A DNA stretch of 39,075 nucleotides, from the NCBI GenBank assembly GCA_013054445.1, contig JAAMPI010000402.1:1-39075 (forward strand), written 5' to 3'. Of this stretch, positions 1 through 10,890 are shown piece by piece. Numbering within the stretch: the first letter of the stretch is position 1; each line of letters begins with the position of its first letter. Below the pieces are notes generated by a model that was not told the DNA's origin, did not search any database, and saw only the letters and a program-made list of their open reading frames with translations. This DNA comes from Cudoniella acicularis. Taxonomy: Eukaryota > Ascomycota > Leotiomycetes > Helotiales > Helotiaceae. The translations under genes and the position numbers were made by a program.

Positions 1-292
1 TACGCGACCTGTCGTCCGCTTCTCTCTCTTCTCTTCTTCTCTCCTTAGCTTTAGATCCTCGTATATAGGCAATATCTAGGAGATTCACAGACAGTACGTC
101 GTCGCCGACTTATCTGTGCCCTATGTCTCTTACGTGCCGTCACAGTATGATTGACAATCAATTGACCGTCTCCGCCCTTATTTCGGCTCCTTAGACTAGG
201 GGGACGAAAGTATCTTCTTAGATTATTATCTCCCGTGGTAACAGATTTGGGATCCTTAGCTAAGGGAGGGACCTTTTCGAGCCCCTCGTTAA

Positions 293-1630
293 AAGTTAAG
301 GATTTTTGGTAAGTTTAGTCTCGCCTACGCCCCGTCGCGTGATGTCACAGCAAAACCAGAACTTGACATATTAAAGCCTCTTCACGACATGCAAACTAGG
401 CGCTACGCATTCCATTACACAACAAAGCAAAGTGGGGATGGTAACCACCACAACTCTCTCTTGGACTTACTCTCGTTACGTAGAGGGTTAGGAGCATCAG
501 ATAAAAGAGACCTGGTCTTTGCCCGTTTAAGTCTCGCGGCCGATTATAGGAAAGATTCAAAAGTGCTCAGCGTCGATTACACCTTAAGCAATACACAAGT
601 GTTTGCCCAAGCCGCTCGCTACATGATTGAGCAAAGAGCCTTAGAGAAGGTGCTCGACCGTGTCTGGGACGTTAAACTTGCGGACCGGCTTCCAGGTCTG
701 CCTTCTTGGACACCAGACTGGACTTTGGCAAAATCTTCCGGGAGAGTGTTTCCAATACCGTCTAATAATTGCGACACAAAATCCTGTGAAGCTGTTCTGT
801 CTTTCACGCCGTGGACTCATATACCAATGCGGCTTGTTTGCGCAGGATGGTACATTGGATCCATCGTCAGATTGAGCAAAACCCTATCATATCTCGAAAA
901 GTCTCGGGATGAAGTTAGGAATGCTTGGATAGATGTCTTAAACGGCTCGAATACTAGTTGTTTAGCCGAGTCCGAAGAGCTTCTAGAAGATCAAAAAATG
1001 CGACAGATATATGTAAGTCTCTACAACGAGTGGCTACAAATATTTGGGTCTGATCTGCAGCACCTTAGGATACCACCCGGGCTTAAGGTGCCACCTTATG
1101 ATTAGGATTGTGTCGAGTACTTTCACAGCACTGATATTTAGATTCTCAATTTTCTAAAGACCGATAATGGGTATGAGGATATTCACCTTCATCCAATGGC
1201 ATTGATGAGTCTTTTTAGTCTAGGACTATGCGATTTCTTCCACTTCGAAGACTTGACAGATCCACTACGCAGTGCCATCGATCAGGTTCTGGTTCTCGAT
1301 GGTAATCGGCTTGGATTTCTGGATTTAAATATAAAAAGCAGTAAATCGGCCGAGAAGAAAAGACGTTACCCGATGGATATGGAAGGGATTTCATGCTTTG
1401 TACGGATGCCATTTGGACTCTTTCCAGACTTTGTTGAAGAGGGTGATAGGATTTGTATATTCTCAAGCTGTCAAAAGATATATGTCTGTCGGCCTGTTAA
1501 AAAGAGCAAGGATGAAGATGATGGTCAACATCTTATTATTCTTGGTGAATGCTATATCCAGGATTCCATTTGGGGAAGTTTCTGCGACGGCCTAAACGAC
1601 TTTCCGGCGACAGATTTTATCTTTCACTAA
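293..1630 (+). pseudogene. HET-type (heterokaryon incompatibility) gene remnant, C-terminal part
   Basis: Two open stretches, 293-1105 and 1196-1630, lie in order on the plus strand. The first reads like the region after the HET core of fungal incompatibility proteins: a SLLDLLSLRRG stretch, then ASDKRDLVFARLSLA (the usual 'sD.RDkvyallgla'), a VDYTLSNTQVFAQAARYMIE block and LPSWTPDW. The second resembles the usual C-terminal tail: a DRICIFSSCQKIYVCRP stretch (normally 'GD.i.vl.gc..p.vlRp') followed by ILGECYIQD. The N-terminal HET blocks are not visible in the 292 bases upstream, and an in-frame TAA closes the frame at 290-292. A stop at 1105 separates the two parts; an intron there is possible but no convincing splice pair was found. 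HET proteins trigger allorecognition responses after hyphal fusion. This copy is probably dead or truncated; it might continue upstream of the window. Confidence 0.6.
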
Positions 1631-2549
1631 TGACCGAACGTATTACAATGAATGAGGGCTCATAGAATAGAGTAATTCGGCAATAAATTATAATTTCTAA
1701 GAATAGTTATTGAAACCTGACGAATATATAATAGGCTTACTAGCCTACATGAACTATTATTGGTTACAGAATTAAGGGATGAAAACCTGAATAAGCAGTA
1801 GGTACTATAGCTACTCAGGGACTGCTCAGGATGCTCAGGCGGATCAGATGAGCTAGGTGAGCTGGGGGTGAGCCGGGGGTGATTAGCACCTAAGTAGAAG
1901 CGGCTAGGCTTACTAACCAGCCTTGGAACGAAGAGTGAAAAATTAGAGTCCAACTACCAAAAAAAGCTTAGAAAAAAAAATAATTATAATGTAAAATTAA
2001 ATTAAAATAAACCTGTGCTATGTTTCGCAATATTGTTATACAGTCAGCAGCAACCCTAACTGCTCTATGGAAATTTTAGTAGAAACAGGCACTCTATGAT
2101 TATAAACTCAAAAAGTCCGCCCAATTATGAGCACAATGTGGCTATCATATTCGTTAGACTCTAGAGCTTCAGGAAAATATGTGAAAATGATATTTGATAG
2201 AGCTATCTCTTTGTATCTATTTGTCTTTCCCACTTTCCTTCCTGTCTTTTACTTGATCTGAAGATTTCCGCCTTCGAGTTATAGCTCTCTATTAAATCTC
2301 CCATTCAAGCAAAGACATTTTTCTTCAAATTTCCTCGCGTTCTAGACCGTAGATATAGCGAATACGTATTATCCTCATAATTGGGTGCCCGAGGAAATTT
2401 CCATCCCCACAGAGTCACGGTCGGCCTCTGAGACTACTATTGCTTGGTACTTCCTTAGCTGGTTCTCTCATGCCTGGGTTCGGCTTCTCGAGTCGGTTCT
2501 TGAACCCTGTTATCCCAATACCCAATTGAGCTGCCGCACTCATGTAGGC
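1631..2549. other. AT-rich intergenic stretch, no gene seen
   Basis: Stops are frequent in all frames and the sequence is AT-rich with A runs around 1960-2010. No domain-like peptide, RNA gene or repeat structure was recognised. It ends at the left terminus of the fold-back element. Confidence 0.5.
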
Positions 2550-3388
2550 TCCGTGTTGGGTGGTGGGTACCCACGATTACCCATGGATGGGTAGCCGGGA
2601 AGGTTACCCACCTATAGGTAACTTGGGTACCCATTTGCATAAGGTGCATAAGGTATATAATATATATAAAGTATATAAAATATATTCTTAAGTTCGTTAC
2701 TTCTATATACTCTCCTTCTATACACTTTCCTTATCTATACTCTACTTCTATATATGTCTAAAACACGTTCTACGAGAAGGTCGTTAAGGGATTAGAGTAC
2801 TACTTAGGTACTATATAGAGGCTCCTGGTCAATAGCCCTCGTCGAGTGATTAGGGCAGTAGGGCGATTAGAGTACTACTCGAAGACTCGAAAGCTCGACG
2901 AGCCTCTCCCCCTCTCTCCTCTCGTCAGCTATGGATTCCAGAACCTCGCTCCGAGTAGGTCTTTTAATTTCGCTAAGGGACCTTAGTGTACGAGGTGTAT
3001 ATTAGCGAAATTAAAAGATTTATACAAAGTGAGAAGAGAGAGAGAGGGAGGGAGGAAGAGAATCGTTGAGCTTTCGAATCTTCGAGTAGTACCCTAATCG
3101 CCCTACTGCCCCAATCACTCGACGAAGGCTATTGGCCAGAAGCCTCCGTACTAGCCAGGAGCCTTCGAGCCTCCGAGGAAGAATAAGTAAAGTGCGTAGA
3201 AGTAGACTATATATAGAAGCAAAGCGGACTTAAGGATATAATTTTCAAATCACGTATATAGGTAACTTCATACCTATATAAGTACCCACGATTACCTATG
3301 GGTTACCCATGGATAGGTTACCTATTAGTGGGTTACCTATAGGTAAGTAGGCCGAGGCGAATACCCACCCATGGGTACCCAACACGGA
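2550..3388. mobile_element. Fold-back / MITE-like element with long inverted arms
   Basis: The element begins with TCCGTGTTGGGT and ends with the reverse complement ACCCAACACGGA. Nearly the whole 839 bases are a palindrome. Outer arms carry repeated GGGTACCCA / GGTTACCCA / ACCTATAGGTAA sub-motifs (2551-2640 and 3240-3388). Middle arms pair about 2820-2900 with about 3068-3150 at high identity; the mismatches noted in their best-matching part are transitions. The centre is a perfect 16-base hairpin (2961-2976 with 3002-3017). There is no transposase reading frame, so it would be non-autonomous. No clear target-site duplication could be seen, so the superfamily is open. The transitions between arms fit RIP-type C-to-T decay. 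Confidence 0.8.
2961..3017. repeat. Central perfect 16-base inverted repeat of the fold-back element
   Basis: CTTTTAATTTCGCTAA at 2961-2976 is matched exactly by its reverse complement at 3002-3017, with a 25-base loop. It is the innermost part of the larger palindrome and would extrude as a hairpin. Confidence 0.9.
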
Positions 3389-3492
3389 CTGTCGTCATTG
3401 CAGCTCCCTTCGTGATTGCGGTACTGCAGATTTCGCATGAGATCAAGTTCCTTGAATAGTCAGCTGTGATAAAGTTGATCTGAACAAGGTTC

Positions 3493-3705
3493 TTACTCTG
3501 GACTAGCGCAAACGTACTCCGGTGGGACATCTATATTTTGAACATTGGTGGTCGGTAATCCAGGTGGGCATGTCACAACGGTCGAGGGACTTCCGCTTTG
3601 GAAGCAAGCCCAATTGCACGATGTCGTGACGATTTGGGCAGTGGCTTGAGGAAGAAGGGCAAAAACGACAAAAGTGAAGATGAGATTTATGGACTCCGAC
3701 TGCAT
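3493..3705 (-). CDS. Small secreted cysteine-containing protein (candidate effector-like), 70 aa
   Basis: The reading frame is open further upstream, but the ATG at 3705 is chosen because it starts a classic signal peptide: a short polar N-terminus, a hydrophobic core (LIFTFVVFALL) and a likely cleavage after ATAQ near residue 24. The mature part is only about 46 residues, with four cysteines at 30, 34, 46 and 66 (CNWAC, VTCPPG, YVCASPE), enough for two disulfides. It contains no domain I recognise. It lies about 105 bases from the right end of the fold-back element, in a gene-poor AT-rich setting typical of lineage-specific small secreted proteins. No intron is needed. The coding call rests on the signal peptide and the cysteine pattern only; chance is possible. 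Confidence 0.5.
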   Translation of the reverse strand: MQSESINLIFTFVVFALLPQATAQIVTTSCNWACFQSGSPSTVVTCPPGLPTTNVQNIDVPPEYVCASPE

Positions 3706-4659
3706 TTCAATTTGTTTGGAAGGTATGTTGTTCAGGAGGGACAGTTTCAAAACATAACAGCCCTTGGTATTGAGAACACCGTCAAGAGGGTTCGCTTCCT
3801 GGAAGACAAATTCAGAGCACGATCGGAGCCTCACCGATCTATTATCATGGAAAAGCAAAGCAACGTGTGGGGTAAGGTAGACTTCTAGATAACAACACGG
3901 TGTGAAATGTTTCCAAAAGCCTGGTGGCATCTGCTGTCTGCAAGCCAAAAATAAATTGGGCAAAGAAGCAGGATCGGGCCTCTAATATAAAAGTCACCCA
4001 AGCCTCAATGCCAAGCGAGGCAAATTTTAACTAGGAAATTGGGCGTTGTACCGAACTCTCGATCGACAGCGTTGCTGGCTGGACCCACGCTTTGAAACAT
4101 TTGGTGCCATGTGGCGAGGCCGTCCAATGAAGGTAGGAGCACCGCGTAATTTGTACGCAAATGGGCTAGCCTTTGCGGTACACAAACCAGAGAGCCGAAT
4201 CGAAGAAAAGCGAAATTGACCTTGCTCGAATATGGGTCAAAGCGCCCGACGGCACTTTGACCCTTGCATTCACTCGTCTTCATCCCGCTCTCTTCTAGCC
4301 AACCTTCCTCCCCTTCCCCACCATCCTGCTGTCATTCCACCAATTCTGCTATCGATGGGTTTAGCTACCAGCAATGAGGTATGGCTAAGGTTGTTGTTGC
4401 TTTTCTGAGTAGTTGAGGACTGCCATCATTTGCTATTTTATCTTTCTTTTTCGGCCGTTTGTTGTTACTTAAGAGTTGCGGTGGGAAGAGCAAGCAATTG
4501 GGTAGCCTCTGTGCTGTGACGACAAATGACCAAGAGAACCTAAGTGAGGTAAAAGCTGTTCAATTCAATCCATCTTCTCTGCCCTTTCGAAGAATGGTCT
4601 TCTTCATCATTTCGGACGTCTACCGCGTCTTTGACACTTTGCATCCTCATGGCTTCATC
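3706..4659. other. Intergenic stretch, no supported gene
   Basis: A 92-codon ATG frame on the minus strand (4283-4005) and short plus-strand frames exist, but none shows a domain, signal peptide or splice pattern. A pyrimidine-rich tract at about 4280-4350 resembles a fungal promoter, without a recognisable gene after it. Confidence 0.4.
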
Positions 4660-5752
4660 CTATAGATCTCGACCGGACTTGTCTTGTACTTTTCCGGCCC
4701 AAGAAAAAGTCTCCAGAAGCGATTTAACATCGCACCATTTCGATAGTGAAAGCTGCGAGACCGCTTGAACAATAGAACAGACAAACCATGATTTTTCGGT
4801 TGGGTCGAGGACAAGGGAGCCCGCGAGAAAAATGAACCATAGATGCAGTGCGCGCATGGAATCAGTAATAGCGAAGCTCTCCCTTTGGAGAAGACAAGAC
4901 CTAAGCTGCCATATTAATTGCTCACTTATCGGCGAGACGCAAAAATCGTTCTGGATGATACCGACGCAGAGCAAGACGCTAGATGACATGCCTTGAGAGC
5001 AAGCTGGTCTCCTGATCCGTTGGTGTCGTTGCAATTCTCTCTAGACAGAACGTAGTATTGAACTGAACGTATTATCTCGCGCACTCTCAAGGAATGACCT
5101 CCGATTTTGGCGGGTTGACGGTGTTTATGTCCTAAGTCATGGTATGTACTTCGCAGAGAATGTCGAAAAGATCAGAGTTAAACCCCCCATAATCATCGTA
5201 GATAGCCTGAAAGCCAGGAGCAAGAGTTCTCTCTGTTTCGTCGTCGCAGCCTCGAAGGATACTTGGCTGTAGTACTCTTCTGCTCTCCATCTGTAGGTAG
5301 GGTTTTGAAAGGCTAGGGACGGATCCACAGATATCCGCTCTAACACTACTGCTTTAGGGACGATTACAAATCAACAATAGTGTGCAATTTAACTTACCGG
5401 CAAAGCTTATCACGCAAGATTGGATTGCACCCAAAGGCCGATAAGCCTCCCCGCATCTCTACCATCCGCTTTATACCCCTCATGTGAGTGCGCCAGTTTG
5501 CCTGGTTACCGCTTGATTGCCGGCGAAAATAAATCGTTGGTGTGTTTTCGAATCAAACTGCGGGAGGGAGCACCTTACTTCAGTCAAGGCTAGACCAGCC
5601 ACGGCAGCGATAGTTGAATCGCTTATTTCCTGCCCAGGGTCCTCTTGAGGCCGTTGATTGAGGATCCGGATCGCTTCCTTCAATTGATTAATAGCGGAGG
5701 CCGCTGCGAAAACACAGGGGTTGAAACGCTGTAATTTAGCGAAGAGCCCCCT
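4660..5752 (-). pseudogene. Broken fungal-specific transcription factor domain gene (PF11951-type), no zinc cluster
   Basis: Pieces of the fungal_trans_2 regulatory domain occur in order on the minus strand. Exon about 5752-5579 encodes FNPCVFAAASAINQLKEAIR through SDSTIAAVAGLALTE, then a donor GTAAGG. Exon 5501-5398 gives THMRGIKRMVEMRGGLSAFG (the family's 'H..Gl..mv..RGG'), then donor GTAAGT. An exon from 5339 gives RADICGSVPSLSKPYLQME and FNSDLFDILCEVH. After that the frame breaks near 5145: the next block, GHKHRQPAKIGGHSLRVREI to LALKACHLA, sits in another frame. A second shift at about 4945-5010 leads to the terminal block RALHLWFIFLAGSLVLDPTE and WCDVKSLLETF. The end at GRDL is slightly early for the family. 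No Zn2Cys6 motif was found upstream. Two frame breaks without splice signals argue for a dead gene. Confidence 0.65.
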
Positions 5753-6545
5753 CTATGAACCTGATAGAGTCTGCGTAAAATCTACAAAGGACATAAATCG
5801 AATTGCGAGTATTTCATCTTTCAATTGTCATAAATAAGTGCAGAACATATTTTTTTTTGCGAGTAATTAATTGACTAAACCTCCAGCGAGTCAGTTGATT
5901 CGCCCATCCCTCTTCTTGCTGAATGCAGCCTGGTCTCCCTGTAAATTTGTGAGCAATTGCTAACGTCAGCACATAAGACTCCGAAACTAAGCGCGCCTTT
6001 CTGCTCAAATAATAATTTTTCCTTCGACAAATTACAAATAACTAATCACTTTTGAGTGATTAGGTTCGTGCTTTGTGCGCGATAAGTTTCTTCTCGAGTG
6101 CACGATGTTTTATTTGTGTTTGAATTCATACTGCGTACAGGCAAGTCATGTCCTCGCGAAATTACAACGTCTATATAGCTATACGTTAGCGAATGCTTCC
6201 TGAAGTTCAGGGCTTCGAGCACTGTACATTAGTGGGGAACCGTGCCATGGTGCCACTCGCTTTGCGAGACAACATCTTCTCCTTTTTGAGGGTATTCCCT
6301 TTGAACTACTATCTAAGAGTTGTTCCTTTAAATTGAACGAAAGTCTAGCTGAATTTGAAATTTATGGATGTGTTGGGACTCTGCATGCAAGTCCCCAAGT
6401 GGTCACTGAATTACAGCGTGCTATTACTCGCCAAGCTGCAGGACATATACGCCGTATTTTAGCGAACCCCTCTCTCCAATCTCCATTGACCATCCTTTTA
6501 ATCGCACGTAATGAAATCCACAATGCATTCCATTTTATGTAGTAC
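5753..6545. other. Intergenic stretch, no supported gene
   Basis: Any first exon or zinc-cluster exon of the broken transcription factor would lie here, but no CxxCxxxxxxC pattern was recognised. The remaining frames are short and lack domains. Confidence 0.4.
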
Positions 6546-9038
6546 TTACACGTACTCTAAGAATAAAGGACTAGTGATGACCTTACCCCCACTCCATTCC
6601 CTTCCGACAACATACACCGACATCTGCTCCCCCTGCAGCCCCTCTAGAATTAAATTACCTTCAACCCTGGCAGGCAATTGGACATCAGGAACAACTTCAA
6701 CTGTGACATGAAGATCGGCGCCACCTGCGACAGAAGCCGACTTTCCTCCGGGAGCCAAAGCTTCCTCCCAAGATGCTTCGAGTGAAAACTCCGGTTGTGT
6801 TTTATGGGGATTTCCCTTCAGAGCGTCTCCAACTTTGACATACCCCTCAAGTGTTCCAGAAACCTGAATCTTTTCGGGAAAAGCCTCACCGTTAAAAAGC
6901 AAGTTCACTCCATCAAAATCGCCACTCGTATGCGTTGTAAAAGACACATTCCTGTCTGAAGTCTTTTGAACCAATTCTTCAGGAACATCGAGTAGTCCTC
7001 CAAATGCCTGTATGTCAGCCACTTTTGCTTCGCCAGCGATTGTGATTACCCCATTCCATATGGCCTCTTTGTAGCGGTCGTAGAGCCTTGCCCCTCCCCA
7101 AGTTACTCTCAGTTTTCTCCACGTTGACCTCTCGCCTCCTACCTCTTCCCACAGGTCTCGCTTGAAAAAGCAGCCTTTTGCATCCCAAGCTTCTAATGAC
7201 GAGAACCCAGCTTCTCCGAGTATTGCATATTTGGCCGAAATATGTTTGCCCACAGGAATGACCAAATCATCGCCCTGGATCGCCCCTTCTTCAGTGAAAA
7301 GCAACCCCACCAACCTTTCACCCGTAGTCGCAAAAGTTCTCCTCGCTCTCAAAGCTGCGGCCACAACCCCTCTCTCAAGACTCTCAGCCAAAACACCAGT
7401 CAATCCCCCTTTCGTTCCAAAAACTGCCGTTCCCGGCACACCTCCTCCGCATCTCCCTCTGTGCTCATCACTGTTTGCACAAACACCCATTTTCCAACCG
7501 CGTGCAAGAGCATCCCTCAACAACCACTCAAAAATTCCCCACGCACTCCCAATTTCTAACAGCTTTTCAAGCTTCGGGTGATGCCAAGCTAAGTTGCATC
7601 GCCGACCGCCCACATGGGGAATCATCAAAATTGATTCTGGTGAGTGAGCATAGGTTGCGTAGACCTCATCCAATGGCCAAGCGCCGGGAAGTAGCTCAGC
7701 AGGACCATCTTCATTCCACTCGAAACTTCTCGCTACATCTCCATTCTTGTCTAGAGGAAATTCTGGAGGATTTGTAAATGGATCGTCGAGAAACACGACG
7801 TTATGATCGCCGCCAGCTGCCGAGTTTCCACACCATTCTGTACCAGGGAATACAAGGAAGGAATTTGGGAACTTGGAATTGACCGAGGTGATTTTTGATA
7901 CTGTAGAAGACCATTTTGCTGCTGTGATGTTGAAATCATTAGCAGTGTAGCCGACTATATCGAGACCAGCAATGAGTCGGGCATAGGAAAAATTGTAAGA
8001 GGTACTGTTCGTGCCCACGGTATCATCTGAATGGACATGTAAATCTGCGAACAGTGGTCGTGGAACAGGACAGATATTCGCGACAGTTAGTAGAGCCATG
8101 ACTTTAGGGAGTGTTGGCGAAATAGATTTGAAAACGACAGTCAGGGTGTAATCGCCAGGAGTGGAGAGAATCGTATCCCGAATATGCCCATATGTCCAGC
8201 CGGAATCTAACAGACGTTGTGTCTTTTCCAATACCACCTCGTGGGTCTCTACATTATAAATTTTCAAAATTGCTGAGACACCCACCTGATTCCTGGTTGC
8301 ATTACCCCATTCATCCTCGGCGTGTACGGAAATGGGGAAAGGGGCCCCTGGCCGCACAAGGCGTGGCGTACTGATTTTCAATTTTGCTGGTATTCCCGGG
8401 ACGATATCAAATGCAATATCTGGTTTGATAGCTGCAAATCTCGAAGTGCCGACAGGGTCAATATACCACCGCATCAAGAAGTTGTCTTCTACAAAAGTCT
8501 GGACTCGAGTGCCTCGAGCACCGAAACGTCTGTCGCCGAGCCGGATGATTATTTTATCTCCCGGATTCATGTAGCCATCAACAACATCTACAATAATTGC
8601 TTTTTGAAAAGGACGTTCGTGACCTTTCTGATCGAACCGTGTCGAAAGTGACTGGACGGTTGCAGGTATCTGTCCTGGACGCAATTTATTGGGCACATAT
8701 TCTGTGGAGACATAGTTGTCCCTTGTTGGATCTGAGGTTTGAAATAGAGCCCAATCCTAATTTCAAATTAACAATGGATTTAATACAGGAAATGAGGGTA
8801 AGGTTAAACAAACAGAATAAAATTTGAAAGTCCCTTTAATCCATGCTCCGTCAGCCAGTCCACTGCCTCCAACCTCGTAAGTCAAAATTACCTCTGTCCA
8901 TTCTCCCGCAGTAAGTGAGGATATGTTACTCGTGACGGTTCCGAGAAATGGAAGAGCCTTGGTGTATTCATACAATCCTTCTGGTGCAAAGTATTGTCCT
9001 GCTAGCGCAGACCTCTCTTGGCTTGAAAGCGTCTTCAT
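6546..9038 (-). CDS. DUF3604-domain protein (PHP-like metallohydrolase), 811 aa
   Basis: Two exons: 9038-8814 and 8756-6546, joined across a 57-base intron (donor GTTTGT, acceptor AAATTAG), giving 811 residues from the ATG at 9038. The junction reads FKFYS-DWALFQTSDPTRDN and keeps frame. The fold is that of the DUF3604 family, related to PHP phosphoesterases: a metal-binding DLHVHSD at about residues 313-319 (His315, His317), then TEWCG, HVGGRRCNLAWHHP and NSDEHRGRCGGG with further His/Asp ligands. An N-terminal beta-rich region (about 95-300) precedes the catalytic part. No signal peptide or membrane segment is evident, so it is likely cytoplasmic. Substrate and pathway are unknown for the family. 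The gene is intact. It stands alone, about 1.2 kb from LITAF. Confidence 0.9.
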
Positions 9039-10283
9039 AATCTAGAACTTGATGGTGCAAAAAGTAAAGTGTGAACTTGAAGATAAAAAGCTACCCAAAA
9101 GGGGCTTAAAAATATTTGGGCTCGTGACGTAACTAGCCTAGCACGCCATACCATAGATAGATTTCGGAATTCGAAGAGCACCATGGACGACGAGAATTGG
9201 GAAAGACATGAATGTAAAGGTCACTCCCTATATATATATATATGTATGCATGTTAAACTACATTGACCAAGAGACCAACCAACTCAATCCGAGATTTTAG
9301 CCCTACACAGACATGTAAGAACCCTGGGCACAGCTTACCGCCCACCTCGCTTAATTTTCGTCGCATTGACCACCCTTTTTTATAACACTATACTTTATAA
9401 CATCAATTATTTTACTTTCGAATCAAAATTGAACGATCCTCTTTGGTCATCGCCTCTACGGGAAGGAGAACACGGAAATTGGAAGACCCTATAATTTAGT
9501 GACTATTCGCTACCACACTACTGCAAAACAACTATAATCTATTAATCGTCGAGTCAATCTTTAATTTGTGCATATTAAAAGATGTTGTTACGACTTTATA
9601 ATGTCGATATTAATTGTTAGAAATGCATTGAAGCAGAATCTATTTGTGGAGTTTTTAAACTATCCCTTCGACTGTTTCCAGGCCTCTACCGCAATAGAAT
9701 TCAATACTTCGAACAATAAACACTCCTATACTGTAAGATATTATTGTAACGAGGCGATGAGAATCTTATTTGCCCTGTTTCAGCTCGTATGATCTATACT
9801 CTTATAATATTAAGTATTTATTTAGATAATTTTAAGTATTTAGAGCAATATCGAGGAAGAGGCCTAGAAACAGTCGAAGGGATAAAGATTATGGAAATTG
9901 TTTTTAACACCAGGGAAGGAAGTAGTATCTAGTTGTCCATCATCTAAACAAGAGCCTGTCGACGTCAATTTATCTTCAATTATAGTGCTCCTATGAAGGG
10001 TGTTCTAAGATGCGTTCCAAACAAATCACAAAAGGCAAGGAAAGTTCTCATTACTCCAACTGACTTTAATACCCGTCAACAAAATCTCAACTCACTCGCC
10101 ACACCGTACTTCTTGCCTCACACATGTCCACTGCTTCCATAATAGCACGATAATTACACTCAAATGGGGTATCAAAGAGCCCGCCCTCACCATACTACAC
10201 AACAATAACTTTGAAGTTATCCCAACCTCCCGATTCCCATGGGCAAAAGGTTTCAACCCAAGAAAAATCATCCTATGAATCCG
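9039..10283. other. AT-rich intergenic stretch with TA microsatellite
   Basis: A TA dinucleotide run lies at about 9229-9243 in the presumed promoter of the DUF3604 gene. A degenerate inverted-repeat element lies at 9661-9884 (separate entry). No coding region is supported. Confidence 0.5.
9661..9884. repeat. Inverted repeat, 27-base arms, possible small MITE
   Basis: TATCCCTTCGACTGTTTCC followed by AGGCCTCT (9661-9687) is repeated in reverse complement at 9858-9884 with a single difference, C versus T. The 170-base spacer is AT-rich with weaker pairing around AATACTT. Size and structure suggest an old miniature element; no target duplication was identified. Confidence 0.7.
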
Positions 10284-10890
10284 CTATTCATATTCCCAAT
10301 GCTTTAGAACAATATTGCACGATTCACAAGAATGTTCCCTGTCTTTGCAACTATCCACGCAGAGGGGGATGAGGCCAAGAATTCCGATACAGAAGCAACC
10401 AATTGCTGCCCACTTACTTTTTCGGGTTAGCCTCGAGCCTTATCTCAAGTTTAAAGAAGGTGAACGAAGTAGAGATAAAACGAAAAAGATATTTAATTAT
10501 GAAAAGGGAGACAAACTGGCTCGTGTGCCCATTCAGGGTTCGGACTCTCGTCATCCCTTCATGGCCACAAAACTGGCACTTCACAAATACAGGATCAAGA
10601 TGGGCTGAGCTTATGGGTACGCATCTTGGATCGATTCCTGATTTCTCTCCAGTTTCTGGCTGCCCAACAGGAACAGGAGTGACTTCGACTGTGGATTTGA
10701 TATCATTTGGGCTGGAGTTATATTGCGGGGGCTCTTCGGTGACGGGAAGATTGGTGACTGGATCGTTTTCTGGAGTTTGGAGCTGTGAAACTGGTTCCTC
10801 GGGCTGAGTCTCTGTAGTTAGTGCGACGAGAGGGATGGCGGGAGCCGCGACAAGCGCGCTCGGTGCTGGTTCCGTATTTGGCTCGCTCAT
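10284..10890 (-). CDS. LITAF-domain membrane-associated zinc protein, 168 aa
   Basis: Two exons, 10890-10517 and 10416-10284, joined across a 100-base intron with donor GTTTGT, a CTAAC branch site and acceptor AAAAAG. The long uninterrupted frame through exon 1 reads into the intron; splicing instead yields the full domain. Residues 1-100 are a proline/threonine/glutamate-rich, disordered region with a PPQY (PPxY) motif at 54-57. The LITAF domain has its first zinc knuckle CQFC at 105-108, a hydrophobic membrane-inserting helix at about 127-146 (AAIGCFCIGILGLIPLCV) and a second knuckle CESC at 155-158. Family members sit on the cytosolic face of endosomes or plasma membrane and bind WW-domain (Nedd4/Rsp5-type) ligases through PPxY. 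In fungi the role is little known. Intact. Confidence 0.9.

Noticed and set aside
3493..3963. The longer 156-codon version of the small secreted protein
   Set aside because: The extra N-terminal part has no typical features, and the internal ATG at 3705 starts a proper signal peptide.
4005..4283. Minus-strand 92-codon ATG frame
   Set aside because: No domain, signal peptide, intron signals or neighbour context support it.
7162..7777. Plus-strand open frames of 100-139 codons
   Set aside because: They are antisense shadows of the DUF3604 coding exon, whose domain content is clear on the other strand.
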